64,000 bases of DNA from Alphaproteobacteria bacterium (GTDB lineage Bacteria; Myxococcota_A; UBA796; UBA2385), in the NCBI GenBank assembly GCA_020632755.1, contig JACKEY010000010.1:1-64000 (forward strand), in the 5' to 3' direction. Positions 56,959 through 64,000 of this stretch are shown here, in pieces. The position numbers and the translations under genes are program-made. Within the stretch, counting starts at the first letter, position 1. The number at the start of each line of letters is the position of its first letter. Below the pieces are notes generated by a model. It had not been told where the DNA came from. It saw only the letters and a program-made list of their open reading frames with translations, and searched no databases.

Positions 56959-59940
56959 TCAGCGCAGGAGCTGCTCGAGGTCCCGACCCCAGGCCCGCTC
57001 CAGGTCCGCGACCAGGGTGTCGGCCGGGGCGAAGAGCGGACCGGTGGCCCACTGGCGGACGGTGCGGTCCCAGCTGGTGGTGACCAGCCAGGCGCCGTCG
57101 CCGGTGAAGGACAGGGCGCGCACCTGGTCGTCGTGCCCGCGCAGCCGCGCGACCAGCGACAGGTCGGACAGGCGGCGCAGCTCGACGATGCCGTCCCGTC
57201 GCCCCGCCGCCAGCAACCGGCCGCTGGGGTCGATGGCGACGCCCAGCACGGCGCTCTCGGCGTCGGTCACCCGCAGCGGCGCTCCGCCCGCCAGGTCGTA
57301 GACCACCACCCCGTCCGGCAGCCCGACCGCGACCCGGCCGGCGCCGATCGCCCCCGCCATGGCCGAGGTCTGGGTGCCGAGCCGGACCGGCTCGCCCGAG
57401 GGCGGCAGGTACCAGACGCCGCCCTCCTGGCCGAGCACCGACAGGCCGCCGTCGCGGTCGTCCTCGTCGATGTCGCCGATGCGCTCGGGCAGGGACGCCC
57501 CGCCGATCCGCTCGGCCGTGCGCGCGTCCAGGTCGGGCTGCAGCCAGGCCAGCGGACCGCGGTAGGCCACGACCGCCAGCCGGCCGTCCGGCAGCCAGGT
57601 CGCGCGGCGCAGCTTCTCGGTCCCGACGACGTGTCCGACGCGCCCATCGGCCAGGGACACCAGCCGCAGGCCGAAGTCCGCGGCCGACGCGGCCACCAGG
57701 CCCCGACCGTCGGGGGACCAGCCGACGTCCTTGATGACGGCCGGCGGCAGCGCCAGGATCGTCGCGTCGGCCGGGCCCGTCAGGTCCTGGATCTGCAGCC
57801 AGCCGTTGCCCAGCCCCAGCGCGACACGCCGGCCGTCGGGATCCAGATCCATGGCCGCGACGCCTTCCGCGACGGGCCAGCGCTGGGGGCGGCCTCCGCC
57901 AGGGACCGCCCAGTCCTCCACCCGATCGTGCACCACCCGCAGCACGGTCCCGTCCTCGCGCCAGGCGACCCGTGCCGCGACACCGGGCAGCGCCTGCTCC
58001 TTGACGACACCGTCGCCCTGCAGCCGACCGACCCACACACCGCTGCGCGCGCCGGAGACCGCGACCCGGTCGCCGGCCACCGCCAGGTCCAGCACGCCGT
58101 CCAGGCCCGTGTCGACGGACACCGCGGCGCTGTCGGCGAGCCGGAGCCGCACCAGGGCACCCGTCGACGTGCCGAACAGCACGCTGTCTCCGGCCAGGGC
58201 CGACGCGGTGACGCGGCCGGGCGTCGTCGCCGCCAGGGCCGCGTTGCGGGCCACGACACCGTCGCCGTCGCGCACCGACAGGTCGGGGCACACACCCAGC
58301 AGGCGGCCGTCGGCCGCGACCAGCACGCCCTGGGGCTGGACCCCCTGGCACAGGTCGCGCTCGACGACGTCGCCTTCGGCCTCGCGGACCTGCCAGGCCC
58401 GTCCGCGCCCCAGCAGCAGCCCGGGGCCGTCGTCGCGTCGCGGCAGGGCGTGGGCCTCGACGGCGAAGTGCTCGAGGACCGGCTCCAGCTCGCCGCCCGC
58501 CCGCCACCGGAACAGGTCTCCGCGCACGGTGCCCAGCAGCAGCGTGTCGGGGCCCGAGAAGGCGGCGCTCCAGGCGTCGACGGCCAGGGTCCGCCGCGGC
58601 GCTTCGCTGCCCAGGGTCTGCACGGTCACGGCTTCTTCGCCCAGGCAGGCCACGCGACCGCCGTCCGGGGCCAGGACCAGGCGCGGGCAGTCGGGCAGCG
58701 GCCAGGCGGCCCGCCGCGCCGGGCGGGGGCGGTCGCCGAACCGGGCCAGGATGCCGCGGGCGTCGGGGTCTTCGTCGATCGCCAGCGCGTGGGCCGCGAA
58801 CAGCTCGGCCTGGGCGCGCTCGTCGGCGGCCGCGGCCTGCAGGCCCTGGGCGACGAGCGCCCGCAGCAGGTGGGCGTCCGAGCGGGCGCGGGCGGTGCGG
58901 GCGGCGCCTTCGGCGGTGCGGGCGGCGGCTTCGGCCGACAGGGCGCGGTTGCGCTCCTGGGCCGTGCGCTGGAAGCCGACGGCGACGGACAGGGCCAGCG
59001 CGACCAGCGCCACGCCGGCGACCGTCAGGGGCAGCCGCCAGGCCTGCCAGAACCGCCGCAGCAGGTCCCAGGACGTGTAGGCGTAGGCACTGACGCGGCG
59101 GCCCTCGAACCAGGCGTCGATGTCGGCGGCCAGGGCGCCGGCGTCGGCGTAGGCCGGCCCCTGGGCGGCGCCGGTCGCCCGCTGCACGATGGCGGCGAGC
59201 TCGCGGGGCACGTCGTCGGGCAGGGGACCCGGCCCGTCGGTCGGAGCTGGCGCCCCGGCCAGCAGCGACCACAGCGTCACGCCCAGCGAGTGCACGTCGT
59301 CGGTCGGTAGGGCCGGCGCGCCGGACCGGGCCCGAGGCCCCATATAGGCGGGGGTGCCCACCGCATCGCCCGCGCCCGCGCCGACCGCCACGGCCAGGCC
59401 CCAGTCGACGACCTGGGTCTCGCCGAAGGCGCCGATCATCACGTTGCCGGGCTTCAGATCGCGGTGGACCACGCCCTGGCCGTGGGCGTAGGCGACGGCG
59501 TGGCAGGCATCCAGGAAGTGGCGCACCAGCCGCAGGCGGGCCGCCAGATGGGGCGCGTCGGCGATGGCCGTGGACAGGGCCCGGCCGCGCACGATGCGCA
59601 TCGTGTAGAAGGGCCGGCCGTCGGGGCGGCGGCCGGCGTCGTAGATCGGCACGATGCCCGGGTGTTCCAGCCGGGCGGTCAGGCGGCCTTCCGCGACCAG
59701 CCGCGCCTCGTCGGCGGCATCGTCGCCCTGGGGCAGCTTCATGGCCACGTCGCGGTCCAGGCGCCGGTCCTGCACGGACCGCACCTCGCCCATGCCGCCT
59801 CGCCCGAGCAGGCCTCCTCCCGCGTAGCGCTCGACCTCCTCCCGATCGAAGCCCTCGGCCTCTTCCTCGGCCCCCGCCTCGGCCAGGCGCAGGGGGGCCC
59901 CGCTCAGGGGGCGGCGGGGGGTCGACGGCTCGCCCGCCAC
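56959..59940 (-). CDS. Membrane Ser/Thr protein kinase with propeller sensor (cassette 2)
   Basis: A 993-residue protein. The kinase domain (about residues 38-290) has LGRGGMGEV (45-53), K68 in VAMKLP, HRDLKPGN (159-166) and DWG (179-181). The activation segment reads TPAYMGPRARSG where SPEQ or APE is expected, so the conserved Glu is missing. One membrane helix lies near 310-330, then a coiled stretch and repeated propeller blades (RLRGHDDQVRALSFTGDGAWLVTTSWDRTVRQW at the end). GTG 59940 begins immediately after the regulator's stop, with no gap. It is paralogous to 2716-5874. Kinase activity may be reduced or regulated differently. Confidence 0.9.
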   Translation of the reverse strand: MAGEPSTPRRPLSGAPLRLAEAGAEEEAEGFDREEVERYAGGGLLGRGGMGEVRSVQDRRLDRDVAMKLPQGDDAADEARLVAEGRLTARLEHPGIVPIYDAGRRPDGRPFYTMRIVRGRALSTAIADAPHLAARLRLVRHFLDACHAVAYAHGQGVVHRDLKPGNVMIGAFGETQVVDWGLAVAVGAGAGDAVGTPAYMGPRARSGAPALPTDDVHSLGVTLWSLLAGAPAPTDGPGPLPDDVPRELAAIVQRATGAAQGPAYADAGALAADIDAWFEGRRVSAYAYTSWDLLRRFWQAWRLPLTVAGVALVALALSVAVGFQRTAQERNRALSAEAAARTAEGAARTARARSDAHLLRALVAQGLQAAAADERAQAELFAAHALAIDEDPDARGILARFGDRPRPARRAAWPLPDCPRLVLAPDGGRVACLGEEAVTVQTLGSEAPRRTLAVDAWSAAFSGPDTLLLGTVRGDLFRWRAGGELEPVLEHFAVEAHALPRRDDGPGLLLGRGRAWQVREAEGDVVERDLCQGVQPQGVLVAADGRLLGVCPDLSVRDGDGVVARNAALAATTPGRVTASALAGDSVLFGTSTGALVRLRLADSAAVSVDTGLDGVLDLAVAGDRVAVSGARSGVWVGRLQGDGVVKEQALPGVAARVAWREDGTVLRVVHDRVEDWAVPGGGRPQRWPVAEGVAAMDLDPDGRRVALGLGNGWLQIQDLTGPADATILALPPAVIKDVGWSPDGRGLVAASAADFGLRLVSLADGRVGHVVGTEKLRRATWLPDGRLAVVAYRGPLAWLQPDLDARTAERIGGASLPERIGDIDEDDRDGGLSVLGQEGGVWYLPPSGEPVRLGTQTSAMAGAIGAGRVAVGLPDGVVVYDLAGGAPLRVTDAESAVLGVAIDPSGRLLAAGRRDGIVELRRLSDLSLVARLRGHDDQVRALSFTGDGAWLVTTSWDRTVRQWATGPLFAPADTLVADLERAWGRDLEQLLR

Positions 59941-60840
59941 TCAGGTCTGGTCCTCGACCCGATCGTGGGCGTAGGTCAGCAGCTCGATGCTGCCGGCGCC
60001 GTCCGTGGCGACCAGGTCGGTGCGTACGCGGGCCTCGCGCAGCTTGCGGCGCAGGCGGCTGAGGTTCACGTCCAGCCGCGACCGCAGGACCGCGGCTTCG
60101 TCCTCGCGGGGCCACAGCTGGCCCGCCAGCACCTGCCAGGCGACGGGTCCGCCGAAGCTGACGAGCTCGCTGATGATCCGGGCCAGCATGCCGGACAGGA
60201 CGAGCACGGGCTCGCCGTCGCGGTGGACGTGCACGGTGTCGAAGCGCGCGACCAGGTGGAGGGGGGCGTCGATGCCGCCGCGCTGGCGGGTGGGCTCGAG
60301 GCCGGCGTGCTGCACGGGCAGGGCGACGATGGCGAAGGTCGCGCCGCCGCAGTCGACGCGGTCCCCGGGCACCAGGTCGCGGGGTGGGGCGTCGCCCTGG
60401 CGCACGGACCAGCCGCTGCCGGTGCTCCACAGCCAGGCGTCGGCGTCTTCGACCCAGCCGGCGACCAGGTGCGGGCGAGGCACGGGCACGAGGGAACACA
60501 CGCCCGGCAGGGCCTGGCGGGGCAGACCGTCCCCTTCGATGGCCAGGATGTGGTCGGGGAGGACGACGTCGACGACGGTCAGCTCGAGATCGCGGGCCAG
60601 CTGGATGCGCTGCCCGGGCGCGAGCACGACCTCGGACAGGGGGCGGCCGTGAACCGCGAAGGCGCCGCGAAGGGCGACCAGCCGGAGCTCGCCCTCGCGC
60701 AGGCTGACCATGGCGTGGGCCTCGCTCACGCGGCCGTCGTCGAGGTGCAGGGCCGCCGCGCGCAGCCGGCCGACGATGTCGCCGTGCACCAGCTCGTGCA
60801 GGCGGCCATCGGGACTCTCGACGCGGACGAAGGCGCGCAC
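59941..60840 (-). CDS. FHA-like domain protein with C-terminal winged helix (cassette 2)
   Basis: A 299-residue paralogue of the protein at 5947-6846. The FHA-like N-terminus has GDIVGR (20-25), GRVSEAHAMVSLREG (37-51) and LVALRGAFAVHG. A middle beta region follows, and the C-terminal winged helix (IISELVSFGG, AGQLWPRED, LRSRLDVNLSRLRRKLRE, a hairpin, ending VEDQT) mirrors the paralogue's VEDRT end. GTG 60840 lies 4 nt after the large membrane-protein gene. It is directly abutted by the kinase gene, so the pair is probably one signalling unit. Confidence 0.8.
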   Translation of the reverse strand: MRAFVRVESPDGRLHELVHGDIVGRLRAAALHLDDGRVSEAHAMVSLREGELRLVALRGAFAVHGRPLSEVVLAPGQRIQLARDLELTVVDVVLPDHILAIEGDGLPRQALPGVCSLVPVPRPHLVAGWVEDADAWLWSTGSGWSVRQGDAPPRDLVPGDRVDCGGATFAIVALPVQHAGLEPTRQRGGIDAPLHLVARFDTVHVHRDGEPVLVLSGMLARIISELVSFGGPVAWQVLAGQLWPREDEAAVLRSRLDVNLSRLRRKLREARVRTDLVATDGAGSIELLTYAHDRVEDQT

Positions 60841-60844
60841 GGGC

Positions 60845-63094
60845 TCAGGGCGTCGCGGGCGCGGTGGACCCGGCGGGGGCGGGGGTCGGGGACCCGGCGG
60901 GGGCGGGCGAGCCGGCGGCGGCGCCGTCCACGCCACCGGACGGCAGCGAGTCGAGCGGGACCACGAGTCCCTCGGCCTCGACCCGATCGGCCCAGGCTTG
61001 CAGGTCGAAGACCGACATCTGCAGGATGGTGTTCGCGCCTTCGAAGGGTGCGTTGGGATCCAGGGTCCGACGCGACGGCTGGGGCACCCAGGTCGGGAGC
61101 ATGCTGTCGTCGCGATGTTGGCCGGCGGTGAACTCGGTGAAGGTGAGCGGATCCTGGCCCAGGTAGGCGCCGAGCTTCGACACGGTGGTGCCGTAGCGGA
61201 CCGCGCTGTTGAAGACGTCGACGTAGAGGTAGCCGGACTCGTGCACGACGAGCCAGTGGTAGCCGTGCTTGCGGACCACCTCGAGCAGGGCGGCGGGCGG
61301 CAGCTGGGTCAGGTCCACGTCGGCCGGCGTCGACGACAGGCGCAGCAGGTTGACGTCGACGTCGCGGTTGCGGTGGCGCTCGCCGGCCAGCGCCTGCAGG
61401 CGGCGCCCCCCGGCCGTGTCCCGGCCGCGCAGGATGGTGGGGATGGCCGTCTGGGTCGCCCAGTTCTGGTAGTAGACGGGCCGCCCGTGGCGGGCCTGGT
61501 AGGCCATCAGCAGGTCCTGCTGCTGCTCGAAGGGCATCTCGATGATGCCGGCGCCGACGGTGTCCGCATCGGGTTCCGGCAGCGAGAGGTACCAGTCGGG
61601 CACCGCGAAGTCGCTGACCCACAGGGGCGCCTTGATGGGCGGCGGCGGGATGCTGCCTTTGGCGACGGGGCCCGAGATGTGCACGTAGGGCTGGAAGGCC
61701 AGGGTCCCGGCGAACACGGCCGCCAGGGACCACCGCGGGAGCCTGCGCGGGATCGCCGACAGACCCAGGGCGACCAGCGGCACACAGGCGACCATCATCC
61801 AGCTGGCCATCCGGTAGGGGCCGAACATGCGGCTCATGCCCGGGACGTACTGGAACATCAGCGTGTACGGCAGCCGGACGACGAACTCGCCGAACATCAC
61901 CACCTGCGACGTGTCCTGGCGGGCGCCGACCTTCAGGAAGGGTCCCAGGGTGCCCAGGTAGAACAGGAACCACACGGCCAGCCACGGACGGGCGCGCCGC
62001 TGCAAGAAGGCGGGCACGACACCGACCAGCAGGACGGCCAGCGGGAAGCTGGCCGCGCCGTGCATGGGGTTGATCAGGTAGTCGGCCGGCCAGCTGCTGC
62101 CGATGACGCGGTGCAGCGACGCCAGCACGTTCTCTTCGTAGGAGTCCGGGCGGAGCGGCGCCTCGGCGATGGCGTCGTAGGGCGGGAAGGGCAGCCCGAA
62201 GGTGGTCTCGGGCAGGTCCAGCAGCCCGCGAGACTTCGAGAGCGCGGCAGCGGCGGCCGCGGGGGCGTCCTGGCCACCCGCCTGGAAGTAGGGCAGCAGG
62301 AACAGGAAGACGCCCACGCCCGCCACCAGGGCGGCCGGGGCCAGCCAGCGCGGCAGGCGTCGCCAGGCGCTCCGGTCGCGCCACAGCGAGAAGGCCAGCA
62401 GCACCACCGACGCCATCGCCGTGAACAGGCCGTAGAACCAGTAGAAGGCCGAGACCGCCGTGAAGGCCAGGCCCACCAGGGCGCCGTCGAGGGGGCGACC
62501 GTCGCGCAGCGCCCGCCGCAGGGCGATCGGGTAGAGCAGCACCCACCACAGCAGCACCTGCCGCAGGCCCGTGCCGTTGACGTCGACGATGACCAGCGGG
62601 TTGAAGATCGCGACCAGGCTGGCAGCCAGGGCGACGACCCGGTCTTCCACCACGCTGCGGGCCAGCGCATAGGCGCACAGGCCGTTGCCGGTCAGCACGA
62701 CCAGCACCTTGAGGTTGTGGTGGGCCGGGAAGTCCGTGAAGGCGTCCAGCACCGAGCTGATGAGCAGGATGTCCAGGATGTTGCCGGTCTCCGGGAACCG
62801 GCCGAGGGAGATCAGCTGACGGAGGTGCTCGAGCGGCCCCAGGTCCAGGGAAGACAGGGCCTGGGCTTCCTGGAAGTGCCACCAGATGCGCCACAGCCAG
62901 CCCCCGAGCTCGCCACCGCCGATGACCTGGCCCGACAGGTCGGCCGCCAGCGGCCAGGTGAAGCCGACGGCAGCGACCGCGGCGACCCCCATGGCCAGCA
63001 GCGCCTCGGCGCCCGCCGCAGGCAGGCGGCGGAGGGTGGCGCGCAGGCCGTCCCCGAGGGCATGGAGCTGGTTCCGGAGCATGGGCGGCATCAT
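60845..63094 (-). CDS. Large multi-pass membrane protein (GT-C/YfhO-like)
   Basis: A 749-residue protein with about ten or more hydrophobic helices between residues 30 and 500 and a soluble C-terminal domain. Features are WPLAADLSGQVIGGGELGGWLWRIWWHF, HHNLKVLVVLTGNGLCAYALAR, FYWFYGLFTA, GAASFPLAVLLVG, LGPFLKVG, GMSRMFGPYRMASW, then GAGIIEMPFEQQQD. This layout recalls GT-C-fold membrane glycosyltransferase-like proteins using lipid-linked sugars, and YfhO-like proteins; no definite catalytic residue is assigned. It ends in a Pro/Ala/Gly-rich tail. It is tandem with a related gene (63105) 10 nt upstream. Confidence 0.75.
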   Translation of the reverse strand: MMPPMLRNQLHALGDGLRATLRRLPAAGAEALLAMGVAAVAAVGFTWPLAADLSGQVIGGGELGGWLWRIWWHFQEAQALSSLDLGPLEHLRQLISLGRFPETGNILDILLISSVLDAFTDFPAHHNLKVLVVLTGNGLCAYALARSVVEDRVVALAASLVAIFNPLVIVDVNGTGLRQVLLWWVLLYPIALRRALRDGRPLDGALVGLAFTAVSAFYWFYGLFTAMASVVLLAFSLWRDRSAWRRLPRWLAPAALVAGVGVFLFLLPYFQAGGQDAPAAAAAALSKSRGLLDLPETTFGLPFPPYDAIAEAPLRPDSYEENVLASLHRVIGSSWPADYLINPMHGAASFPLAVLLVGVVPAFLQRRARPWLAVWFLFYLGTLGPFLKVGARQDTSQVVMFGEFVVRLPYTLMFQYVPGMSRMFGPYRMASWMMVACVPLVALGLSAIPRRLPRWSLAAVFAGTLAFQPYVHISGPVAKGSIPPPPIKAPLWVSDFAVPDWYLSLPEPDADTVGAGIIEMPFEQQQDLLMAYQARHGRPVYYQNWATQTAIPTILRGRDTAGGRRLQALAGERHRNRDVDVNLLRLSSTPADVDLTQLPPAALLEVVRKHGYHWLVVHESGYLYVDVFNSAVRYGTTVSKLGAYLGQDPLTFTEFTAGQHRDDSMLPTWVPQPSRRTLDPNAPFEGANTILQMSVFDLQAWADRVEAEGLVVPLDSLPSGGVDGAAAGSPAPAGSPTPAPAGSTAPATP

Positions 63095-63104
63095 ACGGTC
63101 GCGC

Positions 63105-64000
63105 TCAGGGGGCGGGGGCCACGACCATCACGACGATGCCGGTGCCGTCGTCGAAGCGCTGCTCCTCGACCAGCACCCCGGACAGGTAGGCGCGCATCAT
63201 GGCGAGCCCCTCCTCGCCGTACAGCGCCTCGTCGAGCACCACGAACCGCAGGCCCGCGTCCACCAGCCCGGCGATGACCCTCGTCCGACGCTCGGGGTCG
63301 CTCGTGGCCGACGGCGGGATCGGCCGGCCGACCGTCTGGGGCAGGGTCAGGTCGTCGAAGTCGCGCAGCACCATGCGCAGCTCGTCGTCGCGACGGCTGC
63401 GCTCGACCATGGTCAGCAGGCCGTTGGGGGCGTTGACGGCGGCGCGGTGGCTGTCGACCTGGAGCCACAGCTCGGCCGCGGACTGGATCTCCTGGCCCAG
63501 CTCGGCGAAGACGGGCAGCTCGTCGCGCTGGTGCAGGCGCTCGGCCGCCCGCACCTGGGGCAGGAACACGGCGGCGCCGTCCTGCTCGTGGTCGGCGACG
63601 AAGGCGATGGCAGCGGTGCGCGGGGGGTGGGTGAGCGGCAGGCTGCCGACGTAGCCGGTCTGCGCGGCCACCACGGCGGCGGCGGCGATGCCGGCGGGCA
63701 GGCCGAGCCACGGCAGCAGGCGCCACCGGGACAGGCCGACCTCGGCCGCCATGCCCAGACACAGCGTGAACGGCACGAGCAGGCGCCGCAGGAAACGCAG
63801 CACGGGCGGAGGATGCGCAGCAAGCAGATCGGCCACGGCGGACAGCGGCGTCCGCACCCAGCCGCCGAGCACGCCCGAGATCAGGCGGGGGTTCTCGTCC
63901 CCCGGGCCGAGTCCCAGGAGCAGGCAGGCCAGGGCGGCGACCAGCCAGGGAGAGGCCCGCACCGGTCGGACGAGGGACAGGCCCAGGGCGCCGAGCAGCA
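63105..64000 (-). CDS. Large membrane protein, C-terminal part, cut by window edge
   Basis: The frame is open from 64000 to the stop at 63105 (298 codons), so the gene continues beyond the window; the GTG at 63962 is internal. Membrane helices (WLVAALACLLLGLG, LLVPFTLCLGMAAEVGLS, GIAAAAVVAAQTG) precede a soluble end. It parallels the downstream 60845-63094 protein in order: LGPGDEN versus LGPFLKVG, FLRRLLVPFTL versus FGPYRMASWMM, AAVFLPQVRAAERLHQ versus GIIEMPFEQQQDLLMA, and LRFVVLDEALYG versus YHWLVVHESGYL. The two are probably tandem paralogues. The function is unknown. Confidence 0.75.
   Translation of the reverse strand, partial: LLGALGLSLVRPVRASPWLVAALACLLLGLGPGDENPRLISGVLGGWVRTPLSAVADLLAAHPPPVLRFLRRLLVPFTLCLGMAAEVGLSRWRLLPWLGLPAGIAAAAVVAAQTGYVGSLPLTHPPRTAAIAFVADHEQDGAAVFLPQVRAAERLHQRDELPVFAELGQEIQSAAELWLQVDSHRAAVNAPNGLLTMVERSRRDDELRMVLRDFDDLTLPQTVGRPIPPSATSDPERRTRVIAGLVDAGLRFVVLDEALYGEEGLAMMRAYLSGVLVEEQRFDDGTGIVVMVVAPAP

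Noticed and set aside
53744..60499. A 2251-codon open frame on the minus strand
   Set aside because: It is antisense to the Imm49-like and MopE-like genes and out of frame with the kinase cassette. Composition is Arg/Pro/Val-rich with no domain.

Overview
The window looks like a chromosome segment of an uncultured-type Myxococcota (deltaproteobacterial) bacterium. The evidence is very high G+C with almost exclusively G/C third codon positions, MYXO-CTERM-like tails (Gly/Cys patch, one hydrophobic helix, Arg cluster) on three secreted proteins, many short-signal lipoproteins with Asp/Thr/Ser/Gly-rich linkers, a DUF2330 protein, a MopE-type metal-binding-motif protein, and several Hanks-type Ser/Thr kinases, two of them fused to WD40 propellers. 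No rRNA, tRNA, CRISPR, insertion sequence or phage gene was recognised. Coding density is very high. Many starts follow a GGGAG or GGAG box by about 5 to 6 nt, and many gene pairs overlap by 4 bp (ATGA or GTGA), so operons can be read from spacing. Taxonomic placement is inference; no phylogenetic marker is present.

Layout. 0-7.7 kb: a partial gene end, a MYXO-CTERM lipoprotein, a DUF2330 protein, a WD40 Ser/Thr kinase preceded by an FHA-like/winged-helix regulator, and a glycerophosphodiester phosphodiesterase. 7.8-13 kb: an orphan D12-class adenine methylase overlapping a LysR regulator, then three secreted lipoproteins (propeller-like, SGNH hydrolase, second phosphodiesterase). 13-19 kb: an Amt-like transporter with an unusual leader, a six-gene operon (DUF3703, HNH nuclease, four small membrane proteins), an alpha/beta-hydrolase lipoprotein and a block of palindromic repeats. 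19-24 kb: a TRAP-type transport locus (lipoprotein, AdeT-like binding protein, fused permease) whose permease and lipoprotein share DPFG repeats. 24-30 kb: acylphosphatase, an MNIO (DUF692) enzyme with partner, a membrane FeS oxidoreductase, small proteins and two cyclic-nucleotide-binding proteins. 30-40 kb: an Asp/Thr-rich lipoprotein, an SLC12-like transporter, a kinase-ATPase-repeat protein, an FHA-winged-helix regulator, a class III cyclase and a discoidin-like lipoprotein. 40-48 kb: GNAT, phytochelatin synthase, a SEC-C protein, small membrane proteins, fused isobutyryl-CoA mutase IcmF and a calcium-repeat lipoprotein. 48-51 kb: a kinase plus helical-repeat protein with relaxed codon use, a likely acquired island. 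51-64 kb: a MYXO-CTERM toroid-like protein, a thioesterase, an Imm49-like protein, a MopE-like/beta-helix lipoprotein, a second FHA/winged-helix plus WD40-kinase cassette, and a tandem pair of large membrane proteins, the last cut by the window edge.

The strongest themes are phospho-signalling modules (kinase with FHA-winged-helix partner, present twice), a repeat-bearing TRAP system, an MNIO peptide-modification candidate without a visible precursor, and a surface-lipoprotein repertoire with a recurring Cys-Gly-Asp-Lys-Asp N-terminus and acidic tethers.
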